Source: Dokdonella_A sp040005635 (GTDB taxonomy: Bacteria; Pseudomonadota; Gammaproteobacteria; Xanthomonadales; Rhodanobacteraceae). Taken from it: a stretch of 18,679 bases of DNA. Each line of letters starts with the position of its first letter. Positions within the stretch are counted from its first letter, which is position 1. The notes under the pieces were generated by a model. It was not told where the DNA came from. It was given only the letters and a program-made list of their open reading frames with translations, and did not search any database. A program made the position numbers and the translations under genes. The stretch spans positions 1 to 18,679 of the forward strand of contig JBDTYM010000076.1 of NCBI GenBank assembly GCA_040005635.1, read 5' to 3'. Shown here one piece after another: positions 1 to 7,625 of the stretch.

Positions 1-48
1 GTTCTGGACACGCTCGACCAGCGCCTGATCCAAGTCGCTTTCGCCCAT
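1..48 (-). CDS. rpoE: RpoE-like ECF sigma factor, N-terminal fragment (runs off left edge)
   Basis: The minus strand from 48 to 1 reads MGESDLDQALVERVQN with no stop before the window edge. This is the typical opening of RpoE/AlgU-type extracytoplasmic-function sigma factors, in which a short acidic start is followed by D-x-x-LVERVQ. The family directs RNA polymerase to envelope-stress promoters and is normally held by a membrane anti-sigma factor encoded just downstream, which would lie outside this window. An AAGGGAG sequence about 10 nt upstream of the ATG can serve as ribosome binding site, and a sigma-E-like promoter lies about 50 nt further up. Only 16 codons are visible, so the call rests on resemblance of that short peptide plus the promoter; another ECF sigma factor is possible. 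Confidence 0.62.
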   Translation of the reverse strand, partial: MGESDLDQALVERVQN

Positions 49-93
49 CCGGGCCGTTCTCCCTTATTGCCGACACGGTCAGGCATGTCGCCG

Positions 94-121
94 ATAGACC
101 ACGTCCTGCATGAAAAGTTGC
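94..121 (-). promoter_or_regulatory. Candidate sigma-E (RpoE)-type autoregulatory promoter
   Basis: On the minus strand GCAACTT (121-115) is followed after 15 nt by GTCTAT (99-94). This closely matches the known RpoE/AlgU promoter pattern (GGAACTT, 15-16 nt, GTCTAA or TCTGA). It sits upstream of the RpoE-like start at 48, giving a predicted leader of about 40 nt. RpoE genes are commonly autoregulated. The motif is seen directly; the function is inferred. Confidence 0.5.
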
Positions 122-163
122 ATCCAAATACGGGTAGCCATATTGAGCCTTGGCGCGTACTGC

Positions 164-2770
164 TCAAGCATGTGTCGGCGGCGATTCCCGGCGCCCACCG
201 AGCAGACGTTCACGCTCCAGCAGCAGGTTCTCGAAACTTGCCGGCGGCAGCGGCCGACAGAACAGGAAGCCCTGCAGCACGTCACAGCCCTGCTCGCGCA
301 GGAAATCCAGATGCTCTTCGATCTCCACGCCTTCCGCAACGACCACGCGGCTCAGATTGTGCGCCATGGAGATGGTCGCCTGCACGATCGCCTCGTCGTC
401 CGGGTCGACGCCTATGTTGCGTACGAAGGCCTGGTCGATCTTGATTCGGTCGGCCGGGAAACGCTTGATGTAGTCGAGCGAGGACTGACCGGTGCCAAAG
501 TCGTCGATGGAAATGCTGCAGCCGAGCTCGCGCAGAGCATGCAGCGTCTCGATCAGGTTCGGGATCGACTTCATGCTGATGCTCTCGGTCACCTCGAGCT
601 CGAGCAGGTTTGCGGCCATGCCGGTCTCCTGCAAGACCGCTTCGACGCGCTGCACCAGGCTAGGCTGCCGCAGCTGCAGCGGCGACAAGTTGACGCCGAT
701 GCGCAGCGGCAGGTTGAAGCGCTCCTGCCAACGCCGCGCGTCGCGGCAGGCCGCCCGCAGCACCCATTCGCCGATTGGGATGATCAGGCCGGACTCCTCG
801 GCCAGTGGGATGAAGAAGCCGGGGCTGATCATGCCGAGTTCGGGGTGCTCCCAGCGGATCAGCGCCTCCATGCCCACGATATCCTCGCTGTGACCGTCGA
901 TCTGCGGCTGATAGAACACGCGCAATTCGCCGTTCTTCTCCGCCTGGCGCAGCTTCGCCTCCAGCGCCAGCCGCTGCTGGTGCGACTCTTCCGGCACGGC
1001 GACGTAAACCTGGAAATTGTTGCGCCCCATGCCCTTGGCCGAGTACATCGCGACGTCGGCGTGTTTGAGCAGGCGTTCGGCATCGGTCGCGTCGTCCGGG
1101 TAGAAACTGACACCGAGCGACGCGGTGATGTTGAGTTCGAGACCGCCAGCCAGGGCCAACGGCGCTTCCATGGCGCGTACGATCTTCTCGGCGATGCGGA
1201 CGACATCCTCGCGCTGCACGATGTGGCGCAGGATCAAGGTGAACTCGTCGCCGGCATAGCGTGCCACGGTGTCCGACGCACGCACGCTCCCACGCAGCCG
1301 CTTGGCGACGGCCGCGAGGACCTGGTCGCCGACTGCATGGCCGAGCGAATCGTTGATGTTCTTGAAGCGGTCGAGATCGACGAACACCACCGCAAACATC
1401 TCGCTGGTGCGGTGCCCTTCGTGAATCGCCGAGTTGAGGCGGTCGTTGAACAGCAGCCGATTGGGCAGGCCGGTGAGCGGATCCTGCAATCCGATGGCAC
1501 GGCCCTGCTCGCGTGCGTGCCGCAGTTCGAGTTCCAGCGTCAGCGCATACGCCACCACGCGCAGGCCTTCGACCGCAGCGCGATCGTCACCCAGCGCTTC
1601 ACGGCGCGCGACGAGCAAGGCGCCGCGCTGAATCTGCCGCTCGCCGATCAATGGCAGGCCGACCAGACATTCGAAGTGGCGCGTGCGCACGAACGCGTCG
1701 TCGCCCCCATCGCGCCAGGCGCCGGCAGGCTGCACGATCTCCTGGCCAGCCAGCACGCGCCGCAGACTAGCCTCACGCAGGGGATCGGGCGCGACGTCGA
1801 CCGGGCCGAATCGGTGATAGACCAGCAACGGCTGCGCGTCCCCGCCCTGCTCCGGCGGCAACTCGACCAAAGCCGCGAAATCCAGCGCGAGCCAGTCGAT
1901 CAGCATGCGCATCGCCGTGTTGATACCGTCCTCGCCCCCGCCACTACGTGCGAAGCGGCCGAGTGCGGCAATCGCCTGCTGGTAGCGGCCGAGTTCGCCG
2001 AGTTCGCGGAACACATAGAAATGCACGAGGCGGCCGTCCTGCACGGCCAGCCGCACATGGATGTCGACCGCATAGGTCGTACCGTCCGCGCGGGGTTTGC
2101 GGCCGCGCCATTGCACGCTGCCTTCGTGAGCGAGCTTGATGTTGACGTCGACGCGGCGCTCGGGCGACAGCGCCGCGTCGAAATCCTCGACGTGTCCGGC
2201 GAGGACTTGCGCGCGCGAATAACCGGAATGCTGTACGAAGGTCGTGTTGACGTCGAGGATGCGACCGTCGGCAGGATCGACCACGATCAGCTCATCGAGG
2301 CTGCCATCGAATGCGAACTGGTAACGGTCACTGCCCGGCGCGATCGTGGCGCCGCGCTGGACACGCAGATCGCGCGATGCCAGCGCGGTCCGCAGCAGCG
2401 TCGCCGCCGCGTCGGCGTCGGCCGGTCGCGCAATCCACTCGACGACCCCGACGGGCTTGCTGCCGCGACGCCAGCGCGATGCCGTCTGCGTGTCCGCCAG
2501 GATACCGATGACCGGCACCGGCGACGCCGGATGGTACTGACGCAGCTCGCTGCATAGCGTGAGCGCATCGGCCGCTTCGTCGTGAAATTCCAGCAGCACC
2601 AGATCGATCTGCGGGTCCTGCTCGAGAAAGCTGCGCGCCTGTGCAAGATCGCGCGCGGAATAGATCGCATCGAAGCCCTGTACGTCGAGCGCATCGAACA
2701 GGAGGCGTCGATCGTCGCGGCCGGCGGCGACAATCAGCACCGCACCGCGGTTCTCCGGCGTCGGTGTCAC
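164..2770 (-). CDS. Receiver-like/PAS/GAF/GGDEF/EAL cyclic-di-GMP signalling protein
   Basis: This 868-residue protein should make and/or degrade the second messenger c-di-GMP. The order is a receiver-like domain (about 9-130), PAS (about 147-265), GAF-like (about 283-420), GGDEF (about 425-590) and EAL (about 610-850). The GGDEF signature is AGDEF (506-510), with an RASD inhibitory site (497-500) at the standard spacing of five residues. The EAL half keeps the key residues: EAL at 635-637, N694, E726, DD 756-757, K777, E813 and Q833, so phosphodiesterase activity is likely. The receiver domain looks degenerate: the usual phospho-accepting Asp is Glu (E61 in LLEF) and the conserved Lys before Pro is Arg (R115). 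No membrane segment is evident, so it should be cytoplasmic. The start is GTG at 2770 and overlaps the upstream gene's TGA (GTGA), implying translational coupling. Whether it is net cyclase or phosphodiesterase cannot be told. Confidence 0.93.
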   Translation of the reverse strand: MTPTPENRGAVLIVAAGRDDRRLLFDALDVQGFDAIYSARDLAQARSFLEQDPQIDLVLLEFHDEAADALTLCSELRQYHPASPVPVIGILADTQTASRWRRGSKPVGVVEWIARPADADAAATLLRTALASRDLRVQRGATIAPGSDRYQFAFDGSLDELIVVDPADGRILDVNTTFVQHSGYSRAQVLAGHVEDFDAALSPERRVDVNIKLAHEGSVQWRGRKPRADGTTYAVDIHVRLAVQDGRLVHFYVFRELGELGRYQQAIAALGRFARSGGGEDGINTAMRMLIDWLALDFAALVELPPEQGGDAQPLLVYHRFGPVDVAPDPLREASLRRVLAGQEIVQPAGAWRDGGDDAFVRTRHFECLVGLPLIGERQIQRGALLVARREALGDDRAAVEGLRVVAYALTLELELRHAREQGRAIGLQDPLTGLPNRLLFNDRLNSAIHEGHRTSEMFAVVFVDLDRFKNINDSLGHAVGDQVLAAVAKRLRGSVRASDTVARYAGDEFTLILRHIVQREDVVRIAEKIVRAMEAPLALAGGLELNITASLGVSFYPDDATDAERLLKHADVAMYSAKGMGRNNFQVYVAVPEESHQQRLALEAKLRQAEKNGELRVFYQPQIDGHSEDIVGMEALIRWEHPELGMISPGFFIPLAEESGLIIPIGEWVLRAACRDARRWQERFNLPLRIGVNLSPLQLRQPSLVQRVEAVLQETGMAANLLELEVTESISMKSIPNLIETLHALRELGCSISIDDFGTGQSSLDYIKRFPADRIKIDQAFVRNIGVDPDDEAIVQATISMAHNLSRVVVAEGVEIEEHLDFLREQGCDVLQGFLFCRPLPPASFENLLLERERLLGGRRESPPTHA

Positions 2771-3276
2771 TTGATCCAGCGGCCGTCGCGCAGCCGCATC
2801 CGCGGCTGCCTCTCATCGTCCGCGGCAAGTCGCTCGAACATGCCGTCCAGCTCCTCGGGCAGCTCGAAGGCGCTGCTGACGAAGACGAGTTTGCGCTCAT
2901 TCGCGCCCTGCATGCGCGATATGCGTCGCAACAGCACGGTGTCTGCCGACTTCAGGTGCGCGGCAAAACCGCTGAACAAGTAGACGCCGAAATGCATGCT
3001 CTGCAACACGTAGCGCAGGGCATCGGTCAGGCGCTTGGAACCGGGCACGTGCAGACCGCTTTCGCGCAGCGAGGCGATGCCGGCGTCCGGCTCCCAGGCA
3101 TACACGGCGGTGCCGCTGCGCAGCGCGAGCATGCGCATGTGCGCGATCGTCTCGTCGACATTCGCCGTCTCCAGCGCGATCAGATGCTGCGGCGACTGCA
3201 CGATGCGGTCGAGCAGTTTCTGCGTCAGCGTCGACTCGGATTTGGTCTGTGCCACAAATCCCCTTGCCGGCTGCAT
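2767..3276 (-). CDS. Stand-alone protein resembling the N-terminal region of Ycf46-type AAA proteins
   Basis: The protein has 169 residues from ATG 3276. An in-frame extension upstream to 3558 would run antisense into the neighbouring enoyl-CoA hydratase gene and has low-complexity composition, so I rejected it. The pattern resembles the non-catalytic N-terminal region of Ycf46-like AAA ATPases: HLIALETANVDETIAHM (31-47), a strand-rich VYAWEPDAGI (58-67), FGVYLFSGFAAHL (96-108), then KLVFVSSAFELPEELDGMF (129-147). In Ycf46-like proteins the corresponding stretches are 'IxVxTxEExRV', 'VYVWS', 'xVFVLKDFH' and 'LVLLSPxLELPPEL'. No Walker A or B motif follows, so no ATPase is encoded here. The reading frame ends in a 4-bp GTGA overlap with the GGDEF/EAL gene, so the two are probably co-translated and may work together. 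The homology is from memory of the family pattern; the function is unknown. Confidence 0.75.
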   Translation of the reverse strand: MQPARGFVAQTKSESTLTQKLLDRIVQSPQHLIALETANVDETIAHMRMLALRSGTAVYAWEPDAGIASLRESGLHVPGSKRLTDALRYVLQSMHFGVYLFSGFAAHLKSADTVLLRRISRMQGANERKLVFVSSAFELPEELDGMFERLAADDERQPRMRLRDGRWIK

Positions 3277-3305
3277 TGACCCGGTGTACGGCTTGCCGGG
3301 ATTAT
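3276..3305 (+). promoter_or_regulatory. Candidate sigma-70 promoter for the FadB/FadJ-type gene
   Basis: TTGACC (3276-3281, 5 of 6 to consensus) is separated by 18 nt from GATTAT (3300-3305, 4 of 6). Predicted transcription would start near 3312, leaving a leader of about 25 nt that contains the GGAG ribosome binding site at 3328-3331. The box overlaps the -10 element of the divergent operon, so RNA polymerase would compete for the two directions. I see no operator I could assign to FadR or PsrA. Confidence 0.38.
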
Positions 3306-3306
3306 A
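3301..3306 (-). promoter_or_regulatory. Candidate -10 box for the Ycf46-like / GGDEF-EAL operon
   Basis: The minus strand reads a perfect TATAAT here, 25 nt upstream of the ATG at 3276 and notable in such GC-rich DNA. I find no good -35 at 16-18 nt spacing, so this is a partial promoter call. It overlaps the -10 region of the divergent plus-strand promoter candidate. Confidence 0.4.
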
Positions 3307-3337
3307 GCCGTCCCCTCGCCACTTCCCGGAGCTGGTC

Positions 3338-5386
3338 ATGTTCGAAGGCCTGCGTTTCCAGCACTGGCACCCCATACAAGGCGACGACGGCATCGTGGTG
3401 CTTGCGCTCAACCGCGCCGGCAGTTCGGTCAATGCGCTATCGCGTGCAGTGCTCGACGAACTCGCGGAGATCGTCGAGCGTCTCTCGTTCGAACCGCCGA
3501 AGGGCGTTGTCATCCGGTCGAGCAAGTCGGCCGGCTTCGTCGTTGGCGCCGACCTCAAGGAATTCGCCGGCTACGAGCAGAGCGGCGGCGTGCTCGACGC
3601 GATCGAGACTGGCCAGCGGGTATTCCAGCAACTTGCGCGCCTGCGCTGTCCGACGGTCGCTGCGATCCACGGCCACTGCATGGGCGGCGGCACCGAGATG
3701 GCGCTGGCTTGCCGCTACCGCGTCGCGGTGCGCGATCCATCGACAAGGATCGGCCTGCCCGAGGTCAAGCTCGGCATCTTTCCGGGTTGGGGCGGCAGCG
3801 CGCGGCTGCCGCGCCTGATCGGTGCACCAGCGGCGCTGGAGCTGATGCTGACCGGACGCGCCGCCTCGGCCGAGAACGCGAAGGCGATCGGCCTGGTCGA
3901 CGCGCTCACTTCAGCGGAACTGCTGGTCGAGTGCGCCAAGGAACTGATCCGCCATCCACGCAAACGTCCGCTGCTGCAACGCGTGACCGCATGGGCAACG
4001 AATACCTGGATTGCGCGGCAGGCATTGGCGCCCATGCTGCTCAAGCAGACCGCTGCGAAGGTGCGCAAGGAGCACTATCCGGCCCCGTTTGCGCTGATCG
4101 AGGTCTGGCGTCGTGGCGGTGCCAGCATCGCCCAGCGGCTGAAACTCGAGGCACGCGGCGTCGCCAAGCTCGCGGCTACGCCGACCGCGCGCAATCTGAT
4201 CCGCGTGTTCTTCCTGCAGGAACGCCTGAAATCGCTCGCTGGCAGCGCCGAGCACGGCATCAAGCGTGTGCACGTCGTCGGCGCCGGCATCATGGGCGGC
4301 GACATTGCGGCCTGGTGCGCGCTGCGCGGCTTCGACGTGACCCTGCAGGATCGCGAGATGAAATACGTACAGCCGGCACTGGACCGCGCCAGGGAATTGT
4401 TCGCCAGGAAGTTGAAGACGCCCGACCTCATCGAGCCGGCACTGGCGCGGCTGAAGACTGATATCGAAGGCGACGGCATTGCATCGGCGGATCTCGCGAT
4501 CGAGGCGATCTTCGAGAATCTGGAAGCCAAGCAGGCGTTGTACCGCAAGACCGAGCCGACGCTGCAAAGCAGTGCGCTGCTGGCGACGAACACATCGAGC
4601 ATTCCGCTGGACGAGCTGCGTACCGCGGTTGCGTTGCCGAGCCGCTTCCTCGGCCTGCACTATTTCAATCCGGTCGCGCTGATGCCGCTGATCGAGATCG
4701 TGCGCCACGACCAGCTCGACGCCGAGAACGAAAAACGTGCCTTGGCGTTCTGCAAGGCGATCGACAAGCTGCCCGTACCGGTCGCCGGCACGCCCGGCTT
4801 CCTCGTCAACCGCATCCTGATGCCGTACCTGCTCGAAGCCGCGCGCGCCTACAGCGAAGGCGTACCCGGTCCGGTCATCGACAAGACAGCCAAGAAGTTC
4901 GGCATGCCGATGGGCCCGATCGAGCTGATCGATACAGTCGGTCTCGATGTCGCCGCGTCGGTCGGCAAGGAACTGGGTCCCTTCCTCGGCCTCGACATCC
5001 CCGCTGCCCTTGCCGAGCTCGTCGACAGCGGCAAGCGCGGCAAGAAGGACGGCCAGGGTTTCTACGCCTGGGAGAGCGGCAAGCCGAAAAAGCCCGAGGT
5101 CGACCCGAACTACGTGGCACCGTCCGATCTCGAGGATCGCCTGATCCTGCCGCTGCTCAATGAAGCCGTCGCCTGCCTGCACGACAAGGTCGTGGACGAC
5201 GCCGACCTGCTCGACGCCGGCGTGATCTTCGGTACCGGCTTCGCACCGTTTCGCGGCGGCCCGATCCAGCACGTGCGCGACACCGGTGCCGATACGCTGA
5301 AGATCAAACTCGATGCGTTGGCGCAGAAATATGGCGAGCGGTTCAGGGCGAGGCCAGGTTGGGATAACGTTGCGCTGAAGGCCTGA
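3338..5386 (+). CDS. FadB/FadJ-type enoyl-CoA hydratase / 3-hydroxyacyl-CoA dehydrogenase
   Basis: This 682-residue protein is the bifunctional alpha subunit of fatty-acid beta-oxidation: it hydrates 2-enoyl-CoA and then oxidises 3-hydroxyacyl-CoA with NAD+. The N-terminal crotonase domain (about 10-200) has both catalytic glutamates, E120 in GGGTE and E142 in LPEVKLG. The dehydrogenase domain begins near 308 with the Rossmann motif GAGIMG (315-320) and carries the catalytic His441 in HYFNP with Glu453. The C-terminal helical part contains MGPIELIDTVGLD (525-537) and GFAPFRGGP (634-642). It is somewhat shorter than E. coli FadB (729) or FadJ (714). Start: ATG 3338 with GGAG at 3328-3331. No fadA-like thiolase follows; the next gene is convergent, so the thiolase partner must be elsewhere. 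I cannot decide between FadB and FadJ by sequence alone. Confidence 0.95.
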   Translation: MFEGLRFQHWHPIQGDDGIVVLALNRAGSSVNALSRAVLDELAEIVERLSFEPPKGVVIRSSKSAGFVVGADLKEFAGYEQSGGVLDAIETGQRVFQQLARLRCPTVAAIHGHCMGGGTEMALACRYRVAVRDPSTRIGLPEVKLGIFPGWGGSARLPRLIGAPAALELMLTGRAASAENAKAIGLVDALTSAELLVECAKELIRHPRKRPLLQRVTAWATNTWIARQALAPMLLKQTAAKVRKEHYPAPFALIEVWRRGGASIAQRLKLEARGVAKLAATPTARNLIRVFFLQERLKSLAGSAEHGIKRVHVVGAGIMGGDIAAWCALRGFDVTLQDREMKYVQPALDRARELFARKLKTPDLIEPALARLKTDIEGDGIASADLAIEAIFENLEAKQALYRKTEPTLQSSALLATNTSSIPLDELRTAVALPSRFLGLHYFNPVALMPLIEIVRHDQLDAENEKRALAFCKAIDKLPVPVAGTPGFLVNRILMPYLLEAARAYSEGVPGPVIDKTAKKFGMPMGPIELIDTVGLDVAASVGKELGPFLGLDIPAALAELVDSGKRGKKDGQGFYAWESGKPKKPEVDPNYVAPSDLEDRLILPLLNEAVACLHDKVVDDADLLDAGVIFGTGFAPFRGGPIQHVRDTGADTLKIKLDALAQKYGERFRARPGWDNVALKA

Positions 5387-5529
5387 GCTCTCAGGAACGG
5401 GCCTCGGCACGGCGCCATACATCCTCTCCACTTGCCGTCATTGCCGAGAATGCGGAAGCGCTTTCGCGGGAAGGACGCAAAGGGGTTTCGCAGCGGCGGA
5501 TTTGCAGGTGCGTCACTTTTTAGCCCACC

Positions 5530-5997
5530 TCAACTCTTCGCCCATAAATCCTTAGCCAGCCGGACCCCGTCCTCCGCCGGTGCATAGAGTTCATGTACGC
5601 GCTTGATCTCGCGGTAGCCAAGCTTGCGGTAGAAGTTGCGCGCCATCGCATTGGTCGCGCGGGCTTCCAGGTAGACGAAGCCGATCCCCGCGGTCAGCGC
5701 GCTCGCTTCCAGCCAGTCCATCAGCGCCGCGCCTATCCCCTTGCGCTGGCGCGCCGGGTCGACGCCGAGCAGCAGCAGGTGTGCCTCGTCGTCCTTGTAC
5801 TGCATCAGGCCGAACCCGCTGAGGCCGCCATGCTCGCGTGCAACGGCCACATTGATTACCGGATCGCGGATCACCCTGAGTATCCGCGGCGGCGTCCAGC
5901 GCCAGCCGAGGCCATGTTCGATCAAGTCACGCGACAGCGTCGCGATGCGCGCCGCGTCGGCCGGGACGGCCAGTCCGATGTCGTGTTCCGAAATCAT
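5530..5997 (-). CDS. GNAT-family N-acetyltransferase (RimI-like)
   Basis: The protein has 155 residues and one GNAT domain covering nearly its full length. The acetyl-CoA-binding motif is visible at 79-92 (VDPARQRKGIGAAL, with Q84-x-x-G87-x-G89), followed by the helix and the FVYLEARATNAMARNFYRKLGY segment (about 107-128) typical of RimI-like enzymes, which acetylate amino groups on proteins or small molecules. The substrate is unknown. It starts 52 nt after phoU on the same strand with no obvious ribosome binding site, and could be the last gene of the pst-phoU operon. It is convergent with the beta-oxidation gene; the 143 bp between their stop codons shows no convincing terminator. Confidence 0.88.
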   Translation of the reverse strand: MISEHDIGLAVPADAARIATLSRDLIEHGLGWRWTPPRILRVIRDPVINVAVAREHGGLSGFGLMQYKDDEAHLLLLGVDPARQRKGIGAALMDWLEASALTAGIGFVYLEARATNAMARNFYRKLGYREIKRVHELYAPAEDGVRLAKDLWAKS

Positions 5998-6049
5998 CGT
6001 GGCGACATCATGCCGTCATTGCGGCCGGGCGCAAGTGAAACGAGGCCAA

Positions 6050-6763
6050 TCAAAGCGCCGGCGGCGCGTCGCTCTTGGCGAGACCGGAGTGGCGCACGTC
6101 CTTGCCGCGCACCAGATACAGCACGAATTCGCACAGATTCTTGCAACGGTCGCCGATGCGTTCGAGCGAGCGCGCACACCACAGGCGATCGAGCTCGGTC
6201 GGAATCTGCTCGGGTTGCTGCTGCATCCGCGCCACCAGCACGACGAACAGGCTGCGATAGGTTTCGTCGATGTGGCGATCGCGCCGCATCACTTCGAGCG
6301 CCAGCTGCTCGTCCAGCCGCGCGAAGGCGTCCAGCGCACCGCGCAACATGCCGCGCGCAAGACTGCCGAGTTCGGCCAGCGAAGCGGTGACTTCCGCCCC
6401 GCTCTCCTCGCCGACCAGCTTCTCGGCCATTTTCGCGATGCGCTTGGCTTCGTCGCCGATGCGTTCGAGATCGGACAGCATCTTCATCACGGCGAGCACG
6501 AGTCGCAGATCCGAAGCGGCCGGCTGGCGCCGCGCAAGGATGTAGGCGCACTGTTCGTCGATCGCGACTTCGGCCGCATTGACGCGCCGCTCGCGTTCGC
6601 GAATCGCCGCACTCGCTGCCGCGTCGCGTCCTACCAGCACATGCAGGGCGGCTGCGATCTGTTCTTCGACCAGTCCGCCCATTGCCAGCACCTGGCGACG
6701 CACGTCCTCGATCTCGCTGTTGAACTGGCGGGAAATATGTTGCGAAAGATGCAATCGATCCAT
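6050..6763 (-). CDS. phoU: Phosphate signalling regulator PhoU
   Basis: The 237-residue all-helical protein has two PhoU repeats. Each carries the family's metal-binding E-R-I-G-D core: DLERIGDEAKRIAK (E100-D104) and SLERIGDRCKNLCE (E201-D205). PhoU links the Pst transporter to the PhoR sensor kinase and keeps the Pho regulon off when phosphate is plentiful. It lies 41 nt after pstB on the same strand, the usual position. The length fits the family (E. coli PhoU is 241). Start: ATG 6763; the ribosome binding site is weak. Confidence 0.97.
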   Translation of the reverse strand: MDRLHLSQHISRQFNSEIEDVRRQVLAMGGLVEEQIAAALHVLVGRDAAASAAIRERERRVNAAEVAIDEQCAYILARRQPAASDLRLVLAVMKMLSDLERIGDEAKRIAKMAEKLVGEESGAEVTASLAELGSLARGMLRGALDAFARLDEQLALEVMRRDRHIDETYRSLFVVLVARMQQQPEQIPTELDRLWCARSLERIGDRCKNLCEFVLYLVRGKDVRHSGLAKSDAPPAL

Positions 6764-6804
6764 GCTGGCAGTCTACGACGTCCGTATGTCGGAAATTGAA
6801 AGAA

Positions 6805-7620
6805 TCACCCGTAGCGACCGGTGATGAAGTCCTCGGTCTGGCGTTCGCGCGGGTTCGTGAACAGCGCATCGGTGTCGCCGAACTCGACCAGACGCCCCTG
6901 ATGGAGGAACGCCGTGAAATCCGAGACGCGCGCGGCTTGTTGCATATTGTGCGTCACCAGCAGCAGCGTGTAACGCTGCGCGAGTTCGTGCAGCAATTCC
7001 TCGAACCGCAGCGTCGCCGCCGGATCGAGCGCCGAAGCGGGCTCGTCGAGCATCAGGATCTCCGGCTCTACTGCGATCGCGCGCGCAATGACGAGTCGCT
7101 GCTGCTGGCCGAGCGACAGATGGAATGCACTCTCGTCGAGTCGGGCGGCGACCTCGTCCCACAGGGCCGCCGCCTGCAGTGCCGCCTCGATGCGCTCGTC
7201 GAGTTCACGCCGACGCCGTATGCCGAGCAGACGCAACCCGTAGGCGACATTGTCGTGGATCGACAGAGGAAACGGATTCGGTCGCTGGAACACCATGCCG
7301 ACGCGCCGGCGCAGGTCATGCAGCAACGTGTCCTTGGCGTAGGCGTCGATGTCGCCGACGAGGACACGGCCCTCGACATGCGCGTCGGCGATTTCGTCGT
7401 TGAGTCGGTTCAAGCAGCGCAGCAGGCTCGACTTGCCGCTGCCGCTCGGGCCGATCAACGCGGTGATGCGCCGGCGCGGCACGGCGAGATCGACGGCAGA
7501 CAGGGCCTGCCGCCGACCATAGCGCAGCGACAACGCAAACGTCTGCAATGCGACATCGGCCATGTCCGGCGCGTCCGCGGCTGCGGCGATGTCTGCGGAT
7601 TCGGGAACAACGCTCAACAT
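6805..7620 (-). CDS. pstB: Phosphate ABC transporter ATP-binding protein PstB
   Basis: This 271-residue protein supplies energy for high-affinity phosphate uptake. Walker A is GPSGSGKS (57-64), Walker B ILMLDE (188-193), the D-loop SALDP (196-200), and the H-loop sits in LLVTHNM. The ABC signature reads LSLGQ (168-172) where PstB normally has LSGGQ; I checked the codons (CTG TCG CTC GGC CAG). I chose ATG 7620, five bases after the pstA stop, over the in-frame start at 7725, which lies inside pstA and adds an unrelated basic stretch. GAG about 6 nt upstream can act as ribosome binding site. The first 20 or so residues are not conserved, so an ATG at 7563 (MADVALQ) is an alternative start. Confidence 0.95.
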   Translation of the reverse strand: MLSVVPESADIAAAADAPDMADVALQTFALSLRYGRRQALSAVDLAVPRRRITALIGPSGSGKSSLLRCLNRLNDEIADAHVEGRVLVGDIDAYAKDTLLHDLRRRVGMVFQRPNPFPLSIHDNVAYGLRLLGIRRRRELDERIEAALQAAALWDEVAARLDESAFHLSLGQQQRLVIARAIAVEPEILMLDEPASALDPAATLRFEELLHELAQRYTLLLVTHNMQQAARVSDFTAFLHQGRLVEFGDTDALFTNPRERQTEDFITGRYG

Positions 7621-7625
7621 CGGTC

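Noticed and set aside
110..2557. 815-residue plus-strand open frame
   Set aside because: It lies antisense to the GGDEF/EAL gene, is His/Gln/Arg-rich with no domain pattern, and is the usual long shadow frame of GC-rich DNA.
3277..3558. N-terminal extension of the Ycf46-like protein
   Set aside because: It would lie over the start of the divergent beta-oxidation gene and has low-complexity Ser/Thr/Arg composition unlike the rest of the protein.
3911..5431. 506-residue minus-strand open frame
   Set aside because: It is antisense to the FadB/FadJ-type gene, which has full catalytic motifs; the shadow shows no recognisable domain.
5387..5529. Terminator between the convergent beta-oxidation and acetyltransferase genes
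   Set aside because: Only short stems (for example CCTGA/TCAGG around 5385-5398) are seen, and none is followed by a T-run on the right strand.
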